The notes beneath the pieces are model-generated. The model had not been told where the DNA came from and did not search any database. It was given only the letters and a program-made list of their open reading frames with translations. 64,000 nt of DNA from UBA5018 sp947463165 (lineage in GTDB: Bacteria; Cyanobacteriota; Cyanobacteriia; PCC-6307; Cyanobiaceae): contig CALRTY020000012.1 in assembly GCA_943371245.1 (NCBI GenBank), positions 1-64,000 of the forward strand, in the 5' to 3' direction. Of this stretch, positions 25,929-35,201 are shown in pieces (position 1 is the first letter of the stretch; each line of letters begins with the position of its first letter). A program made the translations under genes and the position numbers.

Positions 25929-28548
25929 GGGCCTCCAGGACGCCAGCGGGCGCGAAGCACCGCCATTGCGATCCCCCCAAAAAACGCCAGCGCAGGCGCC
26001 CCTAGAAGCCCAACTACAGGCGCCGCCACTGGTGGTGCCCCTGCAGGCAGTGGGTATCGAGGCGATCCCCCAGGTGGGCGGCAAAAACGCCTCCCTGGGG
26101 GAGATGATCCGGGAGCTGACGGCCGAGGGGGTGAGGGTTCCCGGGGGATTTGCCACCACCGCCTTCGCCTACCGCCGATTCATCGCCAGCAGCCAGCTGG
26201 GGGACCGCCTGCACCAGCTCCTGGGCGATCTGGACATCACCAACCTGGAGGCGCTGCGGGCGGCAGGGGCAGCTGCCCGCGCGCTGCTGCTGGCCAGCCC
26301 CTTGCCGGCGGATCTGGAGGCGGCGATTTTGGCCGCCTACCACCAGTTGGGGGCCTCGGCCGGCCAGGCGGCCCCAGCGGTAGCCGTGCGCTCTAGCGCC
26401 ACAGCGGAAGACCTGCCCGATGCCAGCTTCGCCGGCCAGCAGGAAACCTTTCTCAATGTGAGCGGCGACGCCCACTTGATCGCCGCCTGCCGTCGCTGCT
26501 ACAGCTCCCTGTTCACCGATCGGGCCATCTCCTATCGGCAGATCCATGGCTTCAATCACGCCGATGTGGCCCTCTCCATTGGCGTGCAGCGGATGGTGCG
26601 CTCAGACCTGGCCGCCTCGGGGGTGATGTTCACCATCGACACCGAGAGCGGCTTCCGCGATGCGGTGCTGCTCACCGCCGCCTACGGCCTGGGCGAAACA
26701 GTGGTACAGGGGGCGGTGAACCCAGACGAATACCTAATTTTCAAGCCCACCTTGCACCAGGGCTATGCCCCGATCGTGGGCAAACGCCTGGGCAGCAAGG
26801 CCGTGAAGATGGTGCTCAGCGAAGCAGGGATCGGCAATGCGCCGCCCAGCGACCCAGTTCCCAGCACAGTTCCCTGCGAGGAAATTCCCAGCGAAGCGAT
26901 CTACGGCGAGGCGATTGTCAGCGAGGCTGTGCTCAGTGAGTTAGCTCAAGCCAGGGATAGCCGTATCACTACCAAAACCGTGCCAGTGCCCGCCGCAGAG
27001 CAGGGGCGCTTTGCCATCAGCGATGCCGAAGTACTGCAACTGGCCCGCTGGGGCTGCGCCATTGAGCGCCACTACTCCAGGCAGCGGGGTCGGCCAACGC
27101 CCATGGATATCGAGTGGGCCAAAGACGGCATCAGCGGCCAGCTATTCATCCTCCAGGCCCGGCCGGAAACGGTGGAATCGCGCCGCCACAGCAACATGCT
27201 GCGCCGCTGGCATCTGGAACCTGGCGCTGCCGAGGTGATCTGCCGGGGCAGGGCGGTGGGCTCGGCGGTCAGCAGCGGCAGGGCCAAAATCCTGGCCGAT
27301 CCCTCCGAGATTGAACAATTCGGCGTCGGCGATCTACTGGTAACCGAGCGCACCGACCCCGACTGGGAACCGATTCTCAAGCGCGCCAGTGGCGTGATCA
27401 CCAACCAGGGGGGGCGCACCTGCCATGCGGCGATCATCGCCCGCGAGATGGGTATCACCGCGATCGTCGGCACGGGCGATGCCACCAGCCGCATCGCTGA
27501 TGGCGAAACGATCACCGCCAGCTGCGCCGAGGGAGATGAGGGGCGCGTCTATCGGGGCGACCTGGCCTACAGGCTGGAAGAGCTGCCGATCGAAGCGCTG
27601 CCGGCCAGCCGCACCGGGATCATGCTCAACATCGGCAACCCGGCGGAGGCCTTCAAACTCGCCGCCCTGCCCTGCGATGGGGTGGGGCTGGCCCGGCTGG
27701 AATTCATCATCGCCAACCACATCCAGGTGCATCCCATGGCGCTGCTGCAACCCCAGCGGCTGCGGGATCCGGCCGTACGCCAAGCCATCGCCGACCGCAC
27801 GGCCGCCTACCAGCAGCCAGCAGATTTCTATTTAGATCGTTTGGCCCTGGGGATGGGCCGTATCGCCGCGGCTTTTTTCCCGAAACCGGTGATTTTGCGG
27901 TTCTCCGATTTCAAGAGCAACGAATACGCCAAGTTGCTCGGTGGCGCCGATTTTGAACCCCGGGAGGAAAACCCAATGCTGGGCTGGCGGGGCGCCTGCC
28001 GCTACTACGCGCCGGAATTTCGCGATGCATTTGACCTGGAATGCAAGGCCCTGCTGCGGGTACGCGAACAGATGGGCCTTACCAATGGGATCCCGATGGT
28101 GCCCTTCTGCCGCACCCCCGCAGAGGGCGACAAAGTTTTGCAAGAAATGGCCCGCCACGGCCTGGTGCGGGGCCAAAACGGACTGGAGGTATACGTGATG
28201 GTGGAACTGCCCAGCAATGTGATCGAGGCGGAGGCCTTCGCGGAGCGCTTCGACGGCTTCTCGATTGGCTCCAACGATCTCACCCAATTAACGCTCGGGT
28301 TGGATCGGGATTCAGCGCTGGTGGCGGATCTATTCGACGAACGTCAGGCCTCGGTGCAGGAGCTGATCCGCATGGCCATCCAAACGGCCAAGCGCTGTGG
28401 CCGCAAGATCGGCATCTGCGGCCAGGCCGCCAGCGATGACCCACTGATGCTGCGCTTTCTGGTGGAACAGGGCATCGACTCGATCAGCCTCAACCCAGAT
28501 GCGCTCATCGAAACCCGGCTGCTGGTGGCTGAACTGGAGCGGCAGTAG
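25927..28548 (+). CDS. ppsA: Phosphoenolpyruvate synthase
   Basis: The 873-residue enzyme converts pyruvate and ATP to PEP, AMP and phosphate. The N-terminal ATP-grasp domain begins with GGKNASLGEMI and contains VRSSATAEDLPDASFAGQQ. The phosphohistidine swivel domain has GGRTCHAAIIARE, and the C-terminal PEP-binding barrel has VMVELPSN, GSNDLTQLTLGLDRD and ICGQAASDDP. Around residues 315-340 there is a low-complexity insertion (EEIPSEAIYGEAIVSEAVLSE) encoded by short repeats. The start is ATG 25927; a longer frame upstream lacks homology. It stands alone on the plus strand. Confidence 0.93.
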   Translation: MGLQDASGREAPPLRSPQKTPAQAPLEAQLQAPPLVVPLQAVGIEAIPQVGGKNASLGEMIRELTAEGVRVPGGFATTAFAYRRFIASSQLGDRLHQLLGDLDITNLEALRAAGAAARALLLASPLPADLEAAILAAYHQLGASAGQAAPAVAVRSSATAEDLPDASFAGQQETFLNVSGDAHLIAACRRCYSSLFTDRAISYRQIHGFNHADVALSIGVQRMVRSDLAASGVMFTIDTESGFRDAVLLTAAYGLGETVVQGAVNPDEYLIFKPTLHQGYAPIVGKRLGSKAVKMVLSEAGIGNAPPSDPVPSTVPCEEIPSEAIYGEAIVSEAVLSELAQARDSRITTKTVPVPAAEQGRFAISDAEVLQLARWGCAIERHYSRQRGRPTPMDIEWAKDGISGQLFILQARPETVESRRHSNMLRRWHLEPGAAEVICRGRAVGSAVSSGRAKILADPSEIEQFGVGDLLVTERTDPDWEPILKRASGVITNQGGRTCHAAIIAREMGITAIVGTGDATSRIADGETITASCAEGDEGRVYRGDLAYRLEELPIEALPASRTGIMLNIGNPAEAFKLAALPCDGVGLARLEFIIANHIQVHPMALLQPQRLRDPAVRQAIADRTAAYQQPADFYLDRLALGMGRIAAAFFPKPVILRFSDFKSNEYAKLLGGADFEPREENPMLGWRGACRYYAPEFRDAFDLECKALLRVREQMGLTNGIPMVPFCRTPAEGDKVLQEMARHGLVRGQNGLEVYVMVELPSNVIEAEAFAERFDGFSIGSNDLTQLTLGLDRDSALVADLFDERQASVQELIRMAIQTAKRCGRKIGICGQAASDDPLMLRFLVEQGIDSISLNPDALIETRLLVAELERQ

Positions 28549-28562
28549 GCAGCCAGCAGCTC

Positions 28563-29348
28563 TCAGAACTGAGCCCCCAGGGGCAGCGATATGGGCACCC
28601 CAGGCTGCGGATCGATCAACTGGCAAGCCTGCAAACCAGCGGCGGCAACCGCCTGGGCCGCCTCGGCCAGCGTGCCCCGCTGACGCAACAGCGGACTGAG
28701 CAATCCCTTGAACTCCACCTCACCGCCGGCGGAACTGGCCAGCACCGTCCGGGGCTGGAAGCGCCGCAGCAGCTCTGGCAAAACCTGGCGACCCTTCACC
28801 AGGGGACCCCCCAGGGGCAGGCCCAGGTCGATCACGGGAGTGATCACCGCATCGAGCCGCCGCGGCGGCAGCTGGCTGACGGGGGGCAAAAAGCCGTGGG
28901 GCTCTAAATAAATGGCAGCGAGAGGATGCTCCAGCAGATAGCCGTTCTGCAGCTGGGGCACCGGCGCCCCGGCCGTGGCCGTGATCGTCAAGGCACCGCT
29001 GAGTTGGCGCTGGCCCGGCCCCAGAGCGGTGACATTGGCAAAACCCAGATCGCGGCACAGTCGCGCCGCCGCCCTCGCCGCCAACACCGGCAACTGGCGA
29101 GGCAGTAGATCGAGGCTGGCGGGATGGGCGTGGTCTGGTAGGCCCTGGGTGAGCAACAGCAGATCGAGCCGCTCCGGCACGGGCTGATAGCTGGGCATCT
29201 CGCCCTGCAGCAGCCAGGGCCCCGGCGGGAAAACCAGCGGACCCACCAGCCAGGGATCGAGCAGCACCCTCAAGCAAGCGGTGGCATCGGCAAACTCCAG
29301 CAGCCAACCGTTGGCGCCGAAGTAGGTGAGCTCTAGGCGACCCGACAT
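28563..29348 (-). CDS. Metallo-beta-lactamase-fold protein with altered HxHxDH motif
   Basis: The 261 residues follow the UlaG-like beta-lactamase fold: LTYFGANGWLLEF, LLDPWLVGP, then LLLTQGLPDHAHPASLDLLP, where the HxHxDH zinc motif should be. Only the final Asp-His is kept; the two leading His are Gln and Leu. Later LEPHGFLPP and TPVIDLGLP fit other fold positions. Reduced metal binding is likely, so hydrolase activity is doubtful. The gene ends 14 bp from the convergent ppsA end. Confidence 0.7.
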   Translation of the reverse strand: MSGRLELTYFGANGWLLEFADATACLRVLLDPWLVGPLVFPPGPWLLQGEMPSYQPVPERLDLLLLTQGLPDHAHPASLDLLPRQLPVLAARAAARLCRDLGFANVTALGPGQRQLSGALTITATAGAPVPQLQNGYLLEHPLAAIYLEPHGFLPPVSQLPPRRLDAVITPVIDLGLPLGGPLVKGRQVLPELLRRFQPRTVLASSAGGEVEFKGLLSPLLRQRGTLAEAAQAVAAAGLQACQLIDPQPGVPISLPLGAQF

Positions 29349-29360
29349 GGTAATTCGGCT

Positions 29361-29516
29361 TCAGGCGCCGTGCAACACCAGGGGAGCGGCGCCTGTGGTA
29401 TCCAACTGGGCAGTGGGCCGCTGCAGCAACTGCCACACGATCACCGCGTGGGCCATGAACCGCCAAGCGCTGAGCACCGCCAGGGCCATACACAGGGGGC
29501 AATGGGTGATCGTCAT
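29361..29516 (-). CDS. Small cysteine-containing membrane-like protein
   Basis: The 51-residue frame starts with TITHCPLCMALAVLSAWRF, containing a CPLC pair and a hydrophobic helix (MALAVLSAWRFMAHAVIVWQLLQ). It ends 12 bp before the start of the beta-lactamase-fold gene on the same strand, so it could be co-transcribed. Codon use resembles its neighbours. No family is known to me. Confidence 0.45.
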   Translation of the reverse strand: MTITHCPLCMALAVLSAWRFMAHAVIVWQLLQRPTAQLDTTGAAPLVLHGA

Positions 29517-29620
29517 CCGCGCTACTGCTGCTGCTGGATCCACCCTGGCAGGGGGAAGCGACGAATGGGGAAGCTGGGGGCCTGCTGGAATAAGGCGAAG
29601 GGTTGGGAGCCATCGAGCCG

Positions 29621-31291
29621 ATGTTGAGGCTGAGCCAACTGAAGCTGCCCCTGAACCACAGCCAGGCCGACCTGGAGGCCGCCGTGGTCAAACGCCTGCG
29701 GCTGCAGCCCGGTGATCTACTCGGCCTGCGGCTAGCCAAACGCAGCGTCGATGCCCGCCGCAAACCCGATGTGTATCTGGTTTACAGCCTGGACGTGGAA
29801 CTGGCTCCGGCGGTGGAAAAGGCCCTGCTATCCAGGGCCAAAGCCGATCCCCAACTAACCGCCAGCCCGGATACCGCCTATCGCTTCCTGGTGGCACCAG
29901 CCGCTGGGGAGCGGCTGGGGTTGATCGCCAACTGTCGGCCAGTGGTGATTGGCGCCGGCCCCTGCGGTTACTTCGCGGCCCTGTTACTGGCCCAGATGGG
30001 GCTGCGGCCGCTGCTGTTGGAGAGGGGCCAAGCGGTGAAACAACGCAGCGCCGACACCTTCGGGTTCTGGCGGGGCGAACAACCATTCAAGCCCGAATCC
30101 AATGCCCAGTTTGGCGAGGGTGGTGCCGGCACCTTTTCCGATGGCAAGCTCTACAGCCAGGTAAGTGAACCCCAGGCCTATTGCCGCAAGGTGCTGGAAG
30201 AACTGGTGGCTGCCGGGGCCAATGCCGAGATCCTCACCCTGCACCGGCCCCACATCGGCACCTTCAAATTGGCCACGGTGGTGCGGGGCCTGAGGGCTCG
30301 GATCGAATCCCTCGGCGGTGAAGTGCGCTTTGGCTGCCGGGTGGATGGCCTGGATCTAGATCCGATCAACCGCCAACTGCGGGGGCTGCTCTTAGCCAAC
30401 GGCGAACGGCTGAGCGCCAGTCACGCGGTGATCGCCATGGGGCACAGTGCCCGCGACACCTTCGCCCAATTGCGAGCCCAGGGGGTGGCGATGCAGGCCA
30501 AACCCTTTGCGATCGGCGTGCGGATCGAGCACCCCCAGGGGCTAATTGATCGAGCCCGTTACGGCGAGGCCGCCGGCCACCCCCAGCTGGGGGCGGCTGA
30601 TTACAAATTGGTGCACCACTGCACCGCTGCGGAGCTGTTAGGCCGCGACGTTTACAGCTTTTGCATGTGTCCCGGAGGCCTGGTGGTGGGCGCCACCTCC
30701 GAGCCAGGTCGGGTGGTGACCAATGGCATGAGCCAACACAGCCGCAACGAACGCAATGCCAACAGCGGGCTTGTGGTCAACGTCACCCTCGCGGACCTGG
30801 AGCCCTATGGCGATGGGCCCGGCGATCCCCTGGCGGGGGTGGCCTTTCAGCGCCATTGGGAGAGCCAGGCATTTATCGCTGGCGGTGGCGATTTTCAGGC
30901 CCCTGCCCAGAGCGTGGCCGATTTCCTGGCCGGGGGCAGCTGCCAGGCAGAGGCCAAGGCAGCCCTGCAGCCCTCCTACTTGCCCGGCGTGCGTTACACC
31001 AGCTTGGAGAGCTGTTTACCACAGTTTGTGCTGGCGGCCCTGAGGGAGGCGCTGCCGGTGTTTGAGCGACGCATTCCTGGCTTTGCCGGCCAGGCGGCGC
31101 TGCTAACTGCCGTGGAAACGCGCACCTCATCGCCTGTACGCATTCCACGCCATGCAAAAACCCTGGAGTGCGTTAACACTCCAGGGTTGTATCCCGGCGG
31201 AGAAGGAGCCGGTTATGCGGGCGGCATCCTGTCGGCGGCGATCGATGGGATCAAACTGGCCGAACAGGTGGCCCTCAGCATTTGCGGTTAA
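29621..31291 (+). CDS. FAD-dependent oxidoreductase (NAD(P)-utilising dehydrogenase family)
   Basis: The 556-residue flavoprotein has a small N-terminal domain (about 1-100), then VVIGAGPCGYFAALLLAQMG (FAD-binding motif), an FGEGGAGTFSDGKL block and a C-terminal PGGEGAGYAGGILSAAIDG block. These define a family usually annotated as FAD-dependent dehydrogenases of unknown substrate (COG2509-like). The start is ATG 29621 before LRLSQLKLPL; an ATG 18 bp earlier is less likely. The function is unresolved. Confidence 0.82.
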   Translation: MLRLSQLKLPLNHSQADLEAAVVKRLRLQPGDLLGLRLAKRSVDARRKPDVYLVYSLDVELAPAVEKALLSRAKADPQLTASPDTAYRFLVAPAAGERLGLIANCRPVVIGAGPCGYFAALLLAQMGLRPLLLERGQAVKQRSADTFGFWRGEQPFKPESNAQFGEGGAGTFSDGKLYSQVSEPQAYCRKVLEELVAAGANAEILTLHRPHIGTFKLATVVRGLRARIESLGGEVRFGCRVDGLDLDPINRQLRGLLLANGERLSASHAVIAMGHSARDTFAQLRAQGVAMQAKPFAIGVRIEHPQGLIDRARYGEAAGHPQLGAADYKLVHHCTAAELLGRDVYSFCMCPGGLVVGATSEPGRVVTNGMSQHSRNERNANSGLVVNVTLADLEPYGDGPGDPLAGVAFQRHWESQAFIAGGGDFQAPAQSVADFLAGGSCQAEAKAALQPSYLPGVRYTSLESCLPQFVLAALREALPVFERRIPGFAGQAALLTAVETRTSSPVRIPRHAKTLECVNTPGLYPGGEGAGYAGGILSAAIDGIKLAEQVALSICG

Positions 31292-31429
31292 CTGGCTAGA
31301 AGGCTGAGAACAGGCGAGAAGGCTGTTAACAGGCCAGAAGCCTGGTAAAAGTCTAAACGCCTGGTCTCTTGGCAAAGAAGCCTGCTAGGGCAGAAAGCCT
31401 GCTAGGGGCTGAACCTGCTGGTCAGCAGA
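31292..31429. repeat. Degenerate repeats between the oxidoreductase and cyAbrB genes
   Basis: Units like GAAGGCTG, CCAGAAGCCTGGTAAAAG and AAGCCTGCTAGGG recur six to seven times over about 120 bp, with period near 14-20. These converge on the cyAbrB stop. No clean terminator hairpin is visible. Confidence 0.6.
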
Positions 31430-31801
31430 TCACTCCTCGTCTTCTTCAACACCTTCTGCACCGAGGGGCACCAGGCGGATTTGCTTGCGGCCGAGCTTGA
31501 TTTCAAACTCGTCGCCGGGCTTGAGATCGAGCATGGCGGTGTAGGCCCTGCCCACCATCAGGTTGCCATTGAATTGCACCTTGGTGAAGAAGCTGAGTTT
31601 GCGGCCTCCCTTGCCAGTTTTGGGGCCGCCGCCAAAATCGACGCCCTTGGCATTGAGCAGGGCTTCGTAGAAGGCAGTGAAGTTCAGGCGCTCGGATCCG
31701 TCCTTCTTAATGGACAGGTAACCGCAGGAACGCACCAGCTCAGATTTGCTGACATCGCCAAGCTCTTTGACTTTGGCGAGCAGGTCGGGTCCCGTAAGCA
31801 T
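31430..31801 (-). CDS. cyAbrB-type transcription regulator (copy 1)
   Basis: The 123 residues match the cyanobacterial AbrB family: LLAKVKELGDVSKSELVRSCGY at the N-terminus, a Lys/Gly-rich linker, and LKPGDEFEIKLGRKQIRLV as the C-terminal AbrB swapped-hairpin strand. cyAbrB proteins control carbon/nitrogen balance and bind DNA with low sequence specificity. A close paralogue lies at 54944-55312; the pair probably corresponds to the two cyAbrB clades found in most cyanobacteria. The acidic tail is EEDEE. Confidence 0.88.
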   Translation of the reverse strand: MLTGPDLLAKVKELGDVSKSELVRSCGYLSIKKDGSERLNFTAFYEALLNAKGVDFGGGPKTGKGGRKLSFFTKVQFNGNLMVGRAYTAMLDLKPGDEFEIKLGRKQIRLVPLGAEGVEEDEE

Positions 31802-32059
31802 TGAGTGGGTTATGCAACTTCTGCATTATGCATCCCCGTGGAACCTTTTGCAATATCGATGCAGGCCCCAGCCGGCTCCTAGGCACCCCAGCTGCAACGC
31901 CCAGCGGAACCTGGTGGGGGTTGACAATGATCAGAAGCCCCAGCAGCGACCAGAGCGGCTAGAGAGGATCAGGAATAAAGCTTCATCGCCGTAGCAGGCC
32001 CCTGGGCGTACTAGCTCAGGGCACCGCCAGCGGCGCAACAGATGAGGGCCTAGATGCGT
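31802..32059. other. Intergenic region upstream of cyAbrB copy 1
   Basis: There are 258 bases without a gene between the 5' end of cyAbrB and the 3' end of pgeF. The part next to cyAbrB is AT-richer (ATGCAACTTCTGCATTATGCAT, near 31811-31832) and contains overlapping inverted TGCAT/ATGCA words, a plausible promoter/operator zone. Confidence 0.4.
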
Positions 32060-32884
32060 TCAGGCCTGGCTGACAATACCGCTCCATTGCACGGCCTTCA
32101 CCTGATCACGCCGCCAGGAATGAAACAACATGGGCTCCGCCAGCGTGCACAAGGGACACAGGGCAATCTGGCCGGCCGGTATGCCGTGCAGTTCTAATTG
32201 GTATCGGGCGGCGGCGCGAATATCGAGGCGATCGTGACCGGGCTGGGGATCTTCCTGCAGCGCACCACAGCTCCGCAGCTCCTCCAGGGCCCGCTCTGGG
32301 CTAACTGGCCCTGGGTACTGCTGAGCCAGACCAAGCCCCAGGGCCAGCTGGATACTCACCTGCCGCTGCACCTGATAATTGCTGCCACTAACCGCCGGGC
32401 CCAGGGCTACCAGCAGATCGGAGCGGCGGCTGCCCATCGCTTCCAATCGTTCGATAGCCGCGATCAAGATTCGTCCAGCCACCCCACGCCAACCCGCATG
32501 ACAAGCCGCCACGGCCCCGCGCCGGGGATCGGCCAACAGCACTGGGGTGCAGTCCGCTCCGCAAACCCACAAACTCTGGCCACCAGCGTCACTGAATAGG
32601 CCATCGGCTTGCGGCCAGGGCTCGCCAGCAGCTGCGCTGGCGGGCAACACCAGGGCACTGTGAATTTGACGGGGCTGGTGCACACTCACCCCGGCGCTGA
32701 CATAGCCAGCCAATTGATCGGGCCCGCGACCATGCCACTGGCGCGTGAAAAAACCGTGCTCAAAGCCAGAGAGCAGATCTGCCTGGAGGTAATGGCCTCC
32801 ATAACAACCAAGCCAAGTCCAGCCTGGTAAGCAATTGAAGCTGGCGTCAGGCCGATCAAAGGGAGGGTCGAGGGCCTCGGCCAT
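32060..32884 (-). CDS. pgeF: Peptidoglycan editing factor PgeF / multicopper-laccase-domain protein
   Basis: The 274 residues keep the zinc/copper site of the YfiH/PgeF family: QIHSALV (His), CGADCTPVLLAD (Cys) and ACHAGWRG (His). LGPAVSGSNYQV follows, in place of the usual GPAIgpCCYEV. The protein removes misincorporated L-Ser muropeptides or acts as a purine-nucleoside enzyme in studied homologues. Its ATG shares one base with the tab2 stop (TGATG), so translation is coupled in the chain S1 protein - tab2 - pgeF. Confidence 0.88.
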   Translation of the reverse strand: MAEALDPPFDRPDASFNCLPGWTWLGCYGGHYLQADLLSGFEHGFFTRQWHGRGPDQLAGYVSAGVSVHQPRQIHSALVLPASAAAGEPWPQADGLFSDAGGQSLWVCGADCTPVLLADPRRGAVAACHAGWRGVAGRILIAAIERLEAMGSRRSDLLVALGPAVSGSNYQVQRQVSIQLALGLGLAQQYPGPVSPERALEELRSCGALQEDPQPGHDRLDIRAAARYQLELHGIPAGQIALCPLCTLAEPMLFHSWRRDQVKAVQWSGIVSQA

Positions 32885-33783
32885 CAGGCATCCGGCAGAT
32901 CGCGCAGCATCCAAAACCCCTCGAACCGCTGATCCCGCTCGTCGGCCTGCACGGCAATGAACTGCAGCCCGCCGGCCCCTTGACGAGCCAGGGCAAAAGC
33001 TTCGCTGGCGGCAGCCGCCGCATCGGCCGCCAGGTTGGAAAGCAGCCAGCGATCCTCCAGGCCAGCCTCCAGCACCAGTTGCTGACCATCCATTTCCAAT
33101 CGCACCGGTTCCAGGCCCGCCAACCAGCCGGCGATGGCCAGGGCGCGACTGGCGCTGAACAGGCGAATGCCCGGCACCGGAGCCTCGGGATCGAGATCAT
33201 CAGGAAGGGGTACCAGGCCAGAGAAGCCCACCTCCCATTCCACCGCCGCGGCCAGGGCGCCGGCGGGCAGGCTGGCCCAGGCCCAGCGATCGCCGCGGGC
33301 GGCCTCCGGCAGGGGCAGCGGCACCGGCCGAATCGGTGCGGCCGGGGGAGCCAAAGGGCCAACAAGATACCCATCTTCCGCTGGATAAACGTGCTGCTGC
33401 CGCTGCTGGAGCCACTCCACCAGGGCATAGCAGCGCCGGCTGGGCAACAGCTCCAAACCCAACCCCTCGGCGGCCCTTTGCACCATCGTGCGCATCGAAG
33501 CCCGCCAGCAGCGCAGCCGCCGCGGCGGCGCTAAACCCAGCTGCTGGGCCTCGGCGATGGCCGTTTGCAGAGACTGCCGCAGCCAAATCGAATTAACACT
33601 GGTGGAAGGGCAGCTAAGAGCAAGGCGAAAAGGCTCCAGCTCCTCACCGGGGATGGGAGTGGAGCAGATCAGCAGTTCCCAGCGCTTCTTGCCGTCGGCG
33701 TCGAGGATTGGTCGTGAGTAGTAATCGAGCTCCCAGTCAACGGTTTGCTGGCCTGCTGCCGGATTTGCCAAGGCGCTGGTCAT
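32884..33783 (-). CDS. Tab2/Atab2-family RNA-binding protein
   Basis: The 299 residues contain VDWELDYYSRPILDADGKKRWELLICS near the N-terminus and WSL-like blocks (RLFSASRALAIAGWLAGLEP) of the Tab2 family. In algae and plants Tab2 proteins are needed for translation of psaB and photosystem assembly; cyanobacterial homologues are assumed to act similarly. The start ATG overlaps the upstream S1-protein stop by one base. The family is restricted to oxygenic phototrophs, fitting the host. Confidence 0.88.
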   Translation of the reverse strand: MTSALANPAAGQQTVDWELDYYSRPILDADGKKRWELLICSTPIPGEELEPFRLALSCPSTSVNSIWLRQSLQTAIAEAQQLGLAPPRRLRCWRASMRTMVQRAAEGLGLELLPSRRCYALVEWLQQRQQHVYPAEDGYLVGPLAPPAAPIRPVPLPLPEAARGDRWAWASLPAGALAAAVEWEVGFSGLVPLPDDLDPEAPVPGIRLFSASRALAIAGWLAGLEPVRLEMDGQQLVLEAGLEDRWLLSNLAADAAAAASEAFALARQGAGGLQFIAVQADERDQRFEGFWMLRDLPDA

Positions 33784-35132
33784 CAAAGGGTTTGCTCCTG
33801 CTGACGCAGCACCGAGCGGGCGCGGTTGGCCCGATCGACAGCTTCCGCCATCACCTTCTCCTTCTCGATCAACAACTCGCCCGGGGGACCCTCCAGCAGC
33901 GCTGTGTTGAGGGCGATGCGACCGCGACCGGGATCCAATTCAGTAATCAGGGCCTTGAGGCGATCGCCCTGGTTGAACACCTCCCGCAGGTCTCGCAACT
34001 GGCCCGCAGTGATACTGCTCTGGTGCAACAGGCCACTGACGCCGCCAATATCCACAAAGAATCCATAGGGCTTCACCGACACCACCACACCTTCCACCAG
34101 CTGGCCCACCTCCAAGTTGGCGAACTTGGCGGCGGTTGAGGCTTTTTTCTCCGAGAGCACCAGCTTGCGGGTCTCTGAGTTCACCTCCAAGAAGGTGACG
34201 CCGAGGGTCTTGCCCACCAGGGCCTCGTGGTTTTCACCATCGAGGAGTTGAGAGCGGGGGATGAAGCCGCGCAAACCCTCCAGATCACAGGTGATGCCGC
34301 CGCGATTGAAGCCGGTCACCTTCACCTGCACCACCTTGGCTTCTTTTTCCATCGCCTTCAGCTTCTCCCAGCTCTGGCGCAGGGCCAGGGCGCGAACGCT
34401 GATGGTCACCATGCCATCGGCGTTCTGCTCGCGGGTAACCAGCACCTCCAACTCAAGGCCCTTGGGAAAGCGTTCCTTGAGGTTGGTGATCACCCCAAGC
34501 CCACATTCTTTTTTGGGCATGAAGCCCGGCGCCTTGCCGCCGATATCCACATAGACCCCGTCGCTCTCCAAGCCGATCACCACCCCCTTCACCACCTCGC
34601 CGGTGGTGCCAACACCGTCGTTTTCATCGAGGGCGGCGAGGAAAGCCTCCTCGTCAAAGTCGAATTCATCGACGGTACGCGGGGCGGAGCGGGCTGGAGC
34701 AGCCCCGGCTGGGGCCGCCTGGCCAGCGGGCTTGGCGCCGCCAGCGGCCGCTGGCCGGCGGCGGCTGGCATCGGGGCCGAGCAGGTCGGCCATGGTGATG
34801 CCCTCCATGCTCTCCAGCTCAAACAACTCGGCGTCGTTGCGAGCCGCTGGGCGAACGGGGGCTGCCACTGCTTGCTGGGCAACTGCTTGCTTGGACACCG
34901 CTTGCTGAAAAGCTGCCTGCTGGGCTGCTGCTGCAGGGGCCACCGCCGGCGCCACAGCTGAGCCGGCGATGACTGAGCCCGGGGGAGCTGAGCCGCCCGC
35001 ATCAGACTCGTCCTTCTTGATCATCATTACCTGGGGCGGCTTGCGCAGGGGCGGAGCCGGTTTTGGTCGCGGCGCACCGGGGGACACCGGGCGAGCCGAA
35101 GAGGAGGGCTGGGAGTTGCCGGTGCCGGCCAT
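33783..35132 (-). CDS. S1-domain RNA-binding protein (ribosomal protein S1-like)
   Basis: The 449 residues have a long low-complexity N-terminus (about 1-175, rich in Pro, Ala, Gln, with a QQAAFQQAVSKQAVAQQAVAA repeat), then three S1 domains: about 185-255 (VVKGVVIGLESDGVYVDIGGKAPGF), 270-340 (VVQVKVTGFNRGGITCDLEGLRGFI) and 350-425 (LVEGVVVSVKPYGFFVDIGGVSGLL). Cyanobacteria have two or three S1 homologues; this is likely the secondary, longer one rather than main RpsA. It heads a translationally coupled cluster with tab2 and pgeF, all touching RNA or translation except pgeF. The start is ATG 35132, divergent from the creatininase gene. Confidence 0.88.
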   Translation of the reverse strand: MAGTGNSQPSSSARPVSPGAPRPKPAPPLRKPPQVMMIKKDESDAGGSAPPGSVIAGSAVAPAVAPAAAAQQAAFQQAVSKQAVAQQAVAAPVRPAARNDAELFELESMEGITMADLLGPDASRRRPAAAGGAKPAGQAAPAGAAPARSAPRTVDEFDFDEEAFLAALDENDGVGTTGEVVKGVVIGLESDGVYVDIGGKAPGFMPKKECGLGVITNLKERFPKGLELEVLVTREQNADGMVTISVRALALRQSWEKLKAMEKEAKVVQVKVTGFNRGGITCDLEGLRGFIPRSQLLDGENHEALVGKTLGVTFLEVNSETRKLVLSEKKASTAAKFANLEVGQLVEGVVVSVKPYGFFVDIGGVSGLLHQSSITAGQLRDLREVFNQGDRLKALITELDPGRGRIALNTALLEGPPGELLIEKEKVMAEAVDRANRARSVLRQQEQTL

Positions 35133-35201
35133 CGAGCCTGGGGTGCTGTATGGGGTTTCACACTGTAAGGACGTGATCAGGCCGAGATTGGCCCCGGGGC
35201 C

